Assembly (NCBI GenBank): GCA_035632215.1
Contig: DASQHF010000211.1
Coordinates: 1-15,732 of the forward strand
Length of the DNA stretch: 15,732 bases
Source of the DNA: CAIYRG01 sp035632215
GTDB taxonomy: Bacteria; Pseudomonadota; Alphaproteobacteria; Micropepsales; Micropepsaceae
Direction of reading: 5' to 3'
Shown: positions 7,029 to 13,890 of the stretch, in pieces
Layout: each line of letters opens with the position of its first letter
Position numbering within the stretch: the first letter of the stretch is position 1
The notes under the pieces: model-generated
What the model was told of the DNA's origin: nothing
Database searches by the model: none
What the model saw: only the letters and a program-made list of their open reading frames with translations
Made by a program: the position numbers and the translations under genes

Positions 7029-8555
7029 GTGGCTCGTTTGCTGATTGGCAGCGTCTATTTCCTGCGCCTCGATCCGCCGCGATGGGCCGAGATGCAGCCC
7101 TTTCCGCCTTTGGGAACGCTGCACGCGGCTAGCTATGTGCGCGCGCAAGGACACGACGTCCGTTTTTTCGACGCGATGCTGGCCGAGTCTCCCCAAGAAT
7201 GGGCTCAAGCCGTAAGCCGCGAGAGGCCCAATCTCGCCGTGCTTTTCGACGACAACTTCAATTACCTCTCCAAGATGTGCCTGGCCAACATGCGCGATGC
7301 GGCGTTCGCCATGATCGCCGCGGCGCGCGATGCGGGCGCGAAAGTCGTCGTCTGCAGCGCGGATGCTGCCGATCATCCCGAGCTCTACCTTAGGGCCGGC
7401 GCGGACGCCGTCATCCTGGGCGAGGGCGAAGCGGCCTTGGCCGAGATCGCGGATGGGATTGATCGCGACGCGATGGCCGCTTTGGACGGCATTGACGGCA
7501 TCGCGAGCGTGGATGCGCATGGCGCGCTGCATCGCGGCCCGAAACGAGCGCCAATGCGCGATCTCGATGCTCTTCCATTCCCGGCTTGGGATCTCGTCGA
7601 CTTCGACGCCTATCGGCGTCTGTGGCGTGAACGGCACGGAATGTTCGCGGTCAACATGGCGACGACACGGGGCTGTCCCTATCTCTGCAATTGGTGCGCG
7701 AAGCCGATCTGGGGCCAGAGTTATACGGTGCGCAGCGCGGCGAATGTCGTTGCCGAGCTCAAAGAGCTCGTCGCGCTCGCCTCGCCCGACTATATCTGGT
7801 TCATGGATGACATCATGGGCTTGAAGCCCAAATGGTGGGGCGCGTTCGCGGACGAGCTGGAGCGGCATGATCTAGAGCTTCCCTTCAAATGCTTGAGCCG
7901 CGCCGACATCCTTTTGCGCGAAGGCGCGATCGAGGACTTGAAGCGCGCTGGCTGCGACATCGTTTGGCTCGGCGCTGAATCGGGAAGCCAATCCGTCCTC
8001 GACGCCATGGACAAGGGCCTTACGATCGCGCAGATCCGCGACGCGACGCTGCATCTTAAGGATGCGGGGATCCGCGTCGGATATTTCATCCAATTCGGAT
8101 ATCCGGGCGAGAATGCCGAGGACATCGCGAAGACGCTCGAGCTCATTCGCGAGAACACGCCCGACGAGCTCGGCATCTCTGTATCTTATCCGCTGCCGGG
8201 TACCGGATTCTATGAACGGGTCAAGCAGGAGCTGAAGGAAAAACGGAATTGGGTCGATTCGGGCGATCTCGCGATGCTCTATCGCGGTCCGTTCAGCACC
8301 GAGTTCTATCGCGAGCTCCACGCCTATGTGCACCGCGATTTCAAGCGACGCCGCGCCTGGCGGCGCTTCAAAGACGTGCTTTGGGGCCGCGAGCCGTTCA
8401 AGCTTCGTCACCTTCTTGCTCTGGGCTATGCGGGTCTAACTCTGCCGCTCGTGCCGCTGTCGCTCTATCGCATGCGCCTCTTGCGTGCCCGCCATCCTCC
8501 TCAAACGCCCGCACGTGCCGACGCCCCCAAGCGGGCCGTTCTTGCGCGATCCTGA
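7029..8555 (+). CDS. Cobalamin-binding-domain radical SAM enzyme 2
   Basis: A 508-residue radical SAM protein with an N-terminal B12-binding-like domain (about 1-150, PFPPLGTLHAASYV then GADAVILGEGEAAL) and a radical SAM domain with C216-P-Y-L-C220-N-W-C223 and LGAESGSQ. The C-terminus is basic, with a possible short hydrophobic stretch (LLALGYAGLTLPLVPLSLY, about 458-476), so membrane association is possible. It is a clear paralog of enzyme 3 immediately downstream. Odd feature: where its relatives have a GG near the cobalamin tail, this protein reads CSADAADHP at 109-117, so cobalamin binding may be altered or lost. The start is GTG with only a weak AGG upstream. Its stop is 11 bases before enzyme 3. 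Reaction and substrate are unknown. Confidence 0.85.
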   Translation: MARLLIGSVYFLRLDPPRWAEMQPFPPLGTLHAASYVRAQGHDVRFFDAMLAESPQEWAQAVSRERPNLAVLFDDNFNYLSKMCLANMRDAAFAMIAAARDAGAKVVVCSADAADHPELYLRAGADAVILGEGEAALAEIADGIDRDAMAALDGIDGIASVDAHGALHRGPKRAPMRDLDALPFPAWDLVDFDAYRRLWRERHGMFAVNMATTRGCPYLCNWCAKPIWGQSYTVRSAANVVAELKELVALASPDYIWFMDDIMGLKPKWWGAFADELERHDLELPFKCLSRADILLREGAIEDLKRAGCDIVWLGAESGSQSVLDAMDKGLTIAQIRDATLHLKDAGIRVGYFIQFGYPGENAEDIAKTLELIRENTPDELGISVSYPLPGTGFYERVKQELKEKRNWVDSGDLAMLYRGPFSTEFYRELHAYVHRDFKRRRAWRRFKDVLWGREPFKLRHLLALGYAGLTLPLVPLSLYRMRLLRARHPPQTPARADAPKRAVLARS

Positions 8556-8566
8556 CGAGCGGGCGG

Positions 8567-9961
8567 ATGGATATCCTTCTCACACACGGTTATTTCCTGA
8601 CGCTCGACGAGGCGGAGAAGCGGGTGATGAAACCCTATCCCCCGCTCGGGCTGCTTTACATTTCCTCGCATCTGAAGGCGCGCGGATTTGATGTCGAGGT
8701 GCTCGACAATACGTTCCTCGATCTAACCTCGGCCGAGGCGACGCTTACAGAAAAGGCGCCGCGGCTGGTTGGCCTTTATGTCAACCTGATGACGCGGAAG
8801 AACGCGCTCAAGCTGATCGCAAAATGCAAGGAGATTGGCGCGATCGTGGTTCTCGGCGGACCGGAACCGTCGAACTATGTCCACGAATATCTCTCGCGCG
8901 GCGCCGATATCGTCGTCTCGGGCGAAGGCGAGCGGGCGCTCGAGGAGTTGATCCCACATATCGCGAAACACGGGCTCAATCGCCTGACGGAGATCCGCGG
9001 CATCTATTTCAAGGGCGAACACGAAGAGATCCTTTCCACCGCCCCGAGGGCGCAGATCGAGAACCTCGACGCCCAGCCCTTCCCCGATCGCGCCGCTATC
9101 GACCTCGAACAATATCTGGACACTTGGCAGAGGCACCATCACGTGCGCTCAGTGTCGCTGATAACCGCGCGCGGCTGCCCTTACCCATGCGCCTGGTGCA
9201 GCCATTCCGTCTATGGACGCACGCATCGCCGGCGCTCGCCGAAAAATGTCGCCGACGAGATCGCTCGGGTCCGGGAAGCTTATCGGCCTGACCAGCTCTG
9301 GTACGCCGACGACGTGTTCACGATCAACCCGAAATGGCTGGAGCGCTATGCCGCCGAACTGAAGCGGCGCAAGCTCGATTATCCGTTCGAGACAATCACG
9401 CGCGAGGACCGCCTGAACGAGGCGACAGTCAGGACGCTTGCGGAGATGGGATGCTATCGGCTCTGGATCGGCGCCGAGAGCGGCTCGCAGCGCATCCTGG
9501 ACGGCATGGACCGTCGGACCGATGGGGTGCGGATGCGGGAGATGATCGCGCTTGTCAAACGGCACGGCATCCGGGCCGGCACGTTCATCATGGTCGGGTA
9601 CGATGGCGAAACCTGGGATGACCTGAACGCGACCGCCCATCATTTGCGGGGTGCTGCGCCCGACGATGTGCTGACCACCCTCTCCTACCCGATCAAGGGC
9701 ACGCCCTATTACGATCTCGTCGCCGATCGCGTGATCCCGACGAAGGCTTGGGAAGAGGGATCGGATCGCGATCTCACGATTCGCGGCCGCAATTCGCGCC
9801 GTTTCTATGGTCACACGCAGCGCTGGCTGCGGGCGGAAGCGGAATTGGCGCGCGTGAAGGACGGCACGGCCTCCTGGCGCAGCCTGGTCAAGGCAAGGGC
9901 TGCCTCCGTGATCAGTCGAATGGGCATGTACGCGACGCGAAACGAGGTCGAGCATGGCTGA
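8567..9961 (+). CDS. Cobalamin-binding-domain radical SAM enzyme 3
   Basis: A 464-residue protein, paralog of enzyme 2. The B12-binding-like domain covers about residues 1-150 (KPYPPLGLLYISSHL, VVLGGPEPSNY, VVSGEGERALEEL). The radical SAM cluster motif is C204-P-Y-P-C208-A-W-C211 and the SAM segment is IGAESGSQ. As in its neighbours, DxHxxG is missing (VLDNTFLDLT). The start is the ATG where similarity to enzyme 2 begins (MDILLTHGYFLTLDEAEK); the frame is open upstream by over 100 codons but that part overlaps enzyme 2 and is not real. The last 8 bases overlap the next methyltransferase gene, whose own site GAGG lies inside this gene. A methylase or related radical enzyme on a glycan or lipid substrate is inferred from context. 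Confidence 0.85.
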   Translation: MDILLTHGYFLTLDEAEKRVMKPYPPLGLLYISSHLKARGFDVEVLDNTFLDLTSAEATLTEKAPRLVGLYVNLMTRKNALKLIAKCKEIGAIVVLGGPEPSNYVHEYLSRGADIVVSGEGERALEELIPHIAKHGLNRLTEIRGIYFKGEHEEILSTAPRAQIENLDAQPFPDRAAIDLEQYLDTWQRHHHVRSVSLITARGCPYPCAWCSHSVYGRTHRRRSPKNVADEIARVREAYRPDQLWYADDVFTINPKWLERYAAELKRRKLDYPFETITREDRLNEATVRTLAEMGCYRLWIGAESGSQRILDGMDRRTDGVRMREMIALVKRHGIRAGTFIMVGYDGETWDDLNATAHHLRGAAPDDVLTTLSYPIKGTPYYDLVADRVIPTKAWEEGSDRDLTIRGRNSRRFYGHTQRWLRAEAELARVKDGTASWRSLVKARAASVISRMGMYATRNEVEHG

Positions 9962-10778
9962 CCTCGCCGACCCATCGCTGATTGCAAGCCCCTTCGATGC
10001 TTCCGCAGCGGCCTATGACGAATCCTTTACTGACAGCTTCTGTGGCCGCGCCTTGCGGGAAACCGTGTGGCTCAGGATCGCCCCTCATCTTCGTGCCGGC
10101 ATGGACGTCCTGGACCTCGGCTGCGGGACCGGAGAAGACGCGATCCGGCTCGCGCGGCTTGGCTGTAATGTCGTTGCAGCGGACAGCTCGGCCGCCATGC
10201 TGAAAGCCGCCGCAGCGAAACTTGCCGGCGCGAGCGCGAGAATCCGTTTGGCGGAACTCGATTTCAACCGCACCGATTCCGGAATAGCCACTCTCGGACC
10301 GTTCGATTTTGTCCTGTCGAATTTCGGGGCCGCCAACTGCATCGAGGATCTCGCCGCGTTCGGGCGAGCCTTGGCCCGTTGCGTCAAACCCGGCGGCAAA
10401 GCCGCAATCGTCTTCATGGGCCGCTTCTGCGCGCTCGAAACGCTGTATTATTCGAGCCGCTTCGATCGCAGAGCCGGGCGCCGGTGGAGCGGTAAGGCCG
10501 AGGCGAGGTTACACGATCGTTCGTTCGCGATCCGCTATTGGAAAGTCGGCGAAGTCAAGCGCGCGACGCCGGCGTTCCGCGCCCTCGAAGCTTGCGGAAT
10601 CGGGGTGCTTTTGCCGCCCTCCCACCTCTTTCATCTCGAGCGGCAACGTCCGCGTCTATTCGCGGCGCTTGCCCGTTGGGATCGGAAGGTCGCGAACTTG
10701 TGGCCGCTCTCGCGCATGGGCGATCACACGCTGCTCGTGCTCGAGCGCCGCGCCGACGTCGTGGAGCGGCGGCAATGA
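9954..10778 (+). CDS. Class I SAM-dependent methyltransferase 1
   Basis: A 274-residue soluble methyltransferase. Motif I is VLDLGCGTGEDAI at about 52-64 with the glycine-rich SAM loop, followed by the acidic residue pair after strand 2 (VVAADSSAAML). A later motif, DFVLSNFGAANCI, is the strand 4 region. The C-terminal third (from about 170) is basic and aromatic and does not show a known substrate domain; it may recognise the substrate. The start overlaps the preceding radical SAM gene by 8 bases and has GAGG about 7 bases upstream. Its stop overlaps radical SAM 4 as ATGA, so the three genes are translationally coupled. It resembles methyltransferase 3 more than methyltransferase 2. O- or N-methylation of the same product the radical SAM enzymes act on is inferred. 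Confidence 0.82.
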   Translation: MADLADPSLIASPFDASAAAYDESFTDSFCGRALRETVWLRIAPHLRAGMDVLDLGCGTGEDAIRLARLGCNVVAADSSAAMLKAAAAKLAGASARIRLAELDFNRTDSGIATLGPFDFVLSNFGAANCIEDLAAFGRALARCVKPGGKAAIVFMGRFCALETLYYSSRFDRRAGRRWSGKAEARLHDRSFAIRYWKVGEVKRATPAFRALEACGIGVLLPPSHLFHLERQRPRLFAALARWDRKVANLWPLSRMGDHTLLVLERRADVVERRQ

Positions 10779-12247
10779 TCCTCCTCTACAATCCCGTCAG
10801 CTCGCCTTCGAAGAAGCCCGTGCTGCCGATGTCGCTGCTCTCGCTGGGAGCGCTGCTCGAAGGCAAGATCGATTATAGGATCATCGATGGCAATCTCGTT
10901 GCGGACGGATTCGCGGCATTGAGAGCCGCTCTTCGCGACACGGGCGCGCAAGTTCTCGGCATGACCGTTATGCCGGGGCCACAGCTTTCGAACGCGGTTC
11001 CGATCTGCAAGGCGCTCAAGGCAGAGTTTCCCAAGCTCACCATCGTCTGGGGCGGATATTTTCCCTCGCTTCATTGCGACGTGGTGATGAAGGCACCGTA
11101 TATCGATTACGTCTTCCGCGGCCACTGCGAGTACGAATTCGCGGAGTTCTTGCTGCGATTGAGATCCGGCGAGGAGTTTTCGACGCTTGCGGGACTCGCC
11201 TGGCGCACACCCGAAGGCGAGGTCGTGAAGAACCCCAAGCCGCCGCTACCCGATATCAATCGGCTCCCCGACTTCCCCTACGACCGCGTGCCGATGGAAC
11301 GTTACATGCGCAAATCCTTCATGGGCTCGCGCACGGTTGCGCATCATTCGAGCTATGGCTGTCCGTTCACCTGCAATTTCTGCGGCGTCGTGCACAAGGT
11401 GAACGGCCGCTATTCGGCGCAAACGGCCGAACGCACGGCGGCAGTCGTCCATCATCTTGTCGAGGCTTATCGCGTCGATGCGGTCGAGTTCTACGACAGC
11501 AATTTCTTCGTGCAGGAATCGCGCATTGCCGAGTTCAGCGAACGCATCGCGCACCTAAAGATCGGCTGGTGGGGCTTCGGCCGTCCGGACACGATGCTCA
11601 AATTCAGCGACAAGACTTGGACGGCGATGGCCAAAAGCGGGCTCAAGATGGCGTTCATGGGCGCCGAAGCCGCCGACGACGAGATGCTTAAGCGCATGAA
11701 CAAGGGCGGCAAACAGACGCATGAGACGGTCTTGGCCGTTGCCGAGAAGATGGCGCGCTTCGGCGTGGTGCCGGAGATGTCGTTCATCGTCGGCAATCCG
11801 CCCGACCCTGAAGCCGATCTCGACAAGACGCTGCGCTTCATTCGCCGGCTGAAACGGGTGAATCCGGCCACCGAGATCATTTTCTATGTTTTCAGTCCGG
11901 TCCCCGTCGCAGGCGACATGCTGCACGAAGCGATGACGGCCGGGTTCAAATATCCGGAAAGTCTCGAGGTCTGGATCGAAGCGCCTTGGGAACGGTTCGC
12001 GCAGCATCTTTCATCGAAGCTTCCCTGGATGAACGATCGCATCCGCAAGAAGGTGCGCAATTTCCAGCAGGTGCTGCACGCGGCCTATCCCACGGTCACC
12101 GATCCCAAGCTCAAAGGCCCGGGCCGCATCGCGCTCAAGGCTGCCGCGGGCTGGCGCTACGCGACCGAGTTTTATGCCTTTCCCATCGAGCTTAAGGTCG
12201 TGAACAAGATTTTCCCTTACAACCGGCCGGAAATCACCGGCTTTTGA
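10775..12247 (+). CDS. Cobalamin-binding-domain radical SAM enzyme 4
   Basis: A 490-residue protein with an N-terminal B12-binding-like domain (MILLYNPVSSPSKKP, IVWGGYFPSLHCD) and a radical SAM domain with C196-P-F-T-C200-N-F-C203. It is closest to enzyme 1: both share the opening VVLYNP/ILLYNP, the PMERY/PVERY linker and a C-terminal tail of the type WR....Y..P.E. Odd feature: the usual ESGS/ETGS SAM-contact segment is replaced by EAADD (E298 onward). DxHxxG is absent (IIDGNLVADG). The start ATG overlaps the methyltransferase 1 stop (ATGA) with GGAG about 8 bases upstream. The open frame runs 79 codons further upstream but lies inside methyltransferase 1. It is followed directly by methyltransferase 2. 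Substrate unknown. Confidence 0.85.
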   Translation: MILLYNPVSSPSKKPVLPMSLLSLGALLEGKIDYRIIDGNLVADGFAALRAALRDTGAQVLGMTVMPGPQLSNAVPICKALKAEFPKLTIVWGGYFPSLHCDVVMKAPYIDYVFRGHCEYEFAEFLLRLRSGEEFSTLAGLAWRTPEGEVVKNPKPPLPDINRLPDFPYDRVPMERYMRKSFMGSRTVAHHSSYGCPFTCNFCGVVHKVNGRYSAQTAERTAAVVHHLVEAYRVDAVEFYDSNFFVQESRIAEFSERIAHLKIGWWGFGRPDTMLKFSDKTWTAMAKSGLKMAFMGAEAADDEMLKRMNKGGKQTHETVLAVAEKMARFGVVPEMSFIVGNPPDPEADLDKTLRFIRRLKRVNPATEIIFYVFSPVPVAGDMLHEAMTAGFKYPESLEVWIEAPWERFAQHLSSKLPWMNDRIRKKVRNFQQVLHAAYPTVTDPKLKGPGRIALKAAAGWRYATEFYAFPIELKVVNKIFPYNRPEITGF

Positions 12248-12249
12248 GC

Positions 12250-13014
12250 GTGGCGCTCGACAAAAGAATTCCCGCTGCACCGCCCGCCGTGTCCATTCTC
12301 GTGTACCGGCTCTGTCTGCCGTGGATGTTCCTTAAACGGACGATCTTAAGCAGCAAGCTTAAGCGCGCCGTCATGGAACGGGTGCGCGGCCGCGAGTTCA
12401 TCGTCTGGCCCGGCGTCCTCAACCCGGTGATCTTTCGCGCCGGCCGCTATCTCGCTGAATTCCTCCAGGATACGCCGCTTATCCGCGTCAATGCGAACGA
12501 CCCGCCGACCGCGCTCGACCTCGGAACAGGATGCGGAATTCTCGCGGTGTTCGCCGCGGCACGAGGCTACAACGTGACCGCCGTCGACATCGAGCCGCGC
12601 GCCGTTTCCTGCGCGCGCGCAAACGCGATCCTCAATAAGCTCGAAGATAAGATCCGGGTGGTCGAGGGAGATCTATTCGCGCGCGTCGCCGGCTTAAGTT
12701 TCGATCTCGTGGTTTTCAACCTTCCTTTTTTTCGTGGAATTCCCCATAGACCGTTCGAACGCGCCTGGAAGAGCCCCGATGTCATCGAGCGCTGCGCACT
12801 GGGTCTGCCGGGAGCGCTCAAGCCCGACGGGGTCGCGCTGTTTGTGCTGTCGAGCCATGGCGAACCGCAGGCAATGCTCGACGGAATGACGCGCAATGGC
12901 CTCGAGGTCGAGCGCGTGAGCTCGCGGCATTTCGGTGTCGAGACGATGGCGATCTATGCGGCACGTCACAAGCCTGGGGACGCACACGAGGAGCGCGCGC
13001 CCTCCCATGAATAA
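12250..13014 (+). CDS. Class I SAM-dependent methyltransferase 2 (MTS/PrmC-like)
   Basis: A 254-residue methyltransferase of the methyltransferase-small/HemK-like type. The N-terminal helical part ends in a WPGVLNP segment. Motif I is LDLGTGCGILA at about 89-99, followed by VTAVDIEPRAV. The catalytic-loop position reads NLPF at 157-160 (FNLPFFRG), a variant of the (D/N)PPY motif used by N-methyltransferases such as PrmC. That favours methylation of nitrogen, but the altered motif leaves this open. The GTG start is two codons after a TTG (12244) that overlaps the radical SAM 4 stop as TTGA; neither has a clear Shine-Dalgarno sequence. The last 8 bases overlap methyltransferase 3. PrmC itself is a housekeeping gene near prfA; here the context points to a specialised paralog. 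Confidence 0.8.
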   Translation: MALDKRIPAAPPAVSILVYRLCLPWMFLKRTILSSKLKRAVMERVRGREFIVWPGVLNPVIFRAGRYLAEFLQDTPLIRVNANDPPTALDLGTGCGILAVFAAARGYNVTAVDIEPRAVSCARANAILNKLEDKIRVVEGDLFARVAGLSFDLVVFNLPFFRGIPHRPFERAWKSPDVIERCALGLPGALKPDGVALFVLSSHGEPQAMLDGMTRNGLEVERVSSRHFGVETMAIYAARHKPGDAHEERAPSHE

Positions 13015-13753
13015 CATCTCGGCGCGCGACATGACGGCTCGGCAATACCATGAATTCATGCTGGCCTCGGAAAGCGATCGCGGCACGCGCGCGATGTTCC
13101 AGCAGGCAGTCCTGTCTCGCTTGAGCCCAGGCGCGTCGATTTTCGATTTTGGCGCCGGCAGCGGCATCGACGCCAAGGCATACGGCGAACACGGCCATCG
13201 CGTCCATGCCTATGACTCGTCCACCGAAATGCAGGAAACATTTTCCGACTATTGCCGCAGCGAAATGGCGACCGGCCGGATCAAGCTCGTCTCGCTGCCA
13301 TTCGGCGAGTTCCTTAAGCAGGATCGGATCGGCGACGACCGCCTCGATGCCATCACCGCAAATTTCGCGGTGTTAAATCTCATTCCGGGTCACGCGCCGC
13401 TGTTCAGGGCTTTCGACCGTTGGCTGAGCCCAAACGGATTCATCCTTATCGGAGTTATCAGCCCGTACCACCTCACGGATGCGCGCTACGCGTGGTGGTG
13501 GCGCCACCTGGGCGAACTCGTGTTTCGCGGGCAATATGATTTGAGGACGGGAGATGATCTTTCTCACCGTTTCGGAGTCTCGGCGCTCAAGCGGGCGGCG
13601 GCGCCGTACTTTCGGTTGGAGGGATTGGTTCGCAGCGCGCCACGAAAAGTTCCCGCACGGAACTTGGCCTCGCCCGCTTCGGAGACGGACTTGTGCGGGC
13701 CATTATTCCTTTGCACGCACCGTTTCATATTCCTGTTGTTTCGCAGGCACTAA
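13007..13753 (+). CDS. Class I SAM-dependent methyltransferase 3
   Basis: A 248-residue methyltransferase. Motif I reads FDFGAGSGIDAKAY at 46-59 with the residue pair YDSSTEM after strand 2, and the strand 4 region reads ITANFAVLNLI. The C-terminal portion has several tryptophans (YAWWWRHLGELVF) and no known substrate domain. It is similar in plan to methyltransferase 1, including the NF.. ..N.I strand 4 pattern. The ATG chosen overlaps the methyltransferase 2 stop by 8 bases; the frame is open 24 codons further up, but inside that gene. The best GAG-rich stretch lies about 13 bases before it, so the start is moderately sure. It is the last gene of the rightward operon before the GC-rich hairpins. 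Substrate unknown. Confidence 0.8.
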   Translation: MNNISARDMTARQYHEFMLASESDRGTRAMFQQAVLSRLSPGASIFDFGAGSGIDAKAYGEHGHRVHAYDSSTEMQETFSDYCRSEMATGRIKLVSLPFGEFLKQDRIGDDRLDAITANFAVLNLIPGHAPLFRAFDRWLSPNGFILIGVISPYHLTDARYAWWWRHLGELVFRGQYDLRTGDDLSHRFGVSALKRAAAPYFRLEGLVRSAPRKVPARNLASPASETDLCGPLFLCTHRFIFLLFRRH

Positions 13754-13791
13754 GCTTGGCTGGTAGACGGGATATTTCAGCCACATGGCGG

Positions 13792-13827
13792 CGCCCGGTT
13801 CGGGGCGGGGTCGGCCGCATCCGACCT
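13792..13827 (+). terminator. Tandem GC-rich hairpins after the methyltransferase cluster
   Basis: Two adjacent hairpins sit about 40 bases after the stop of methyltransferase 3. The first has a 5-bp stem (CGCCC at 13792-13796 with GGGCG at 13803-13807, loop of 6). The second has a perfect 6-bp stem (GGTCGG at 13809-13814 with CCGACC at 13821-13826, loop of 6). The following TAAGTCTCATT is only weakly T-rich, so a weak intrinsic or assisted terminator is plausible. Confidence 0.35.
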
Positions 13828-13835
13828 AAGTCTCA

Positions 13836-13864
13836 TTGACGAGGGAATAGGGAGGCGGGAACTT
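13836..13864 (+). promoter_or_regulatory. Candidate promoter of the cytochrome-porin operon
   Basis: TTGACG at 13836-13841 matches the -35 consensus at five of six positions. GAACTT at 13859-13864 is a poor -10 at 17-base spacing. The spacer holds GGG runs repeated every 7 bases. Alphaproteobacterial promoters often have weak -10 boxes, but this call depends almost wholly on the -35. Confidence 0.25.
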
Positions 13865-13890
13865 CGTCTTTGGGGGGGTAGGCTGCGCCC

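Noticed and set aside
6969..7868. Minus-strand open frame opposite radical SAM 2
   Set aside because: No recognisable domain, and the plus strand has the full radical SAM motifs; an antisense shadow.
8249..8566. Upstream extension of radical SAM 3
   Set aside because: It overlaps radical SAM 2 in another frame; family similarity starts at the ATG at 8567.
9149..9955. Minus-strand open frame opposite radical SAM 3
   Set aside because: Same reason: antisense to a well-supported gene and no motif.
10538..10774. Upstream extension of radical SAM 4
   Set aside because: It lies inside methyltransferase 1; the ATGA overlap gives a better start.
12726..12732. Run of seven T inside methyltransferase 2, possible slippage site
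   Set aside because: Frame is intact and one short run is not evidence of phase variation.
13758..13783. GGCTG/CAGCC hairpin just after methyltransferase 3
   Set aside because: Only 5-6 bp with a 15-base loop and no T-run; the hairpins at 13792-13827 are better.
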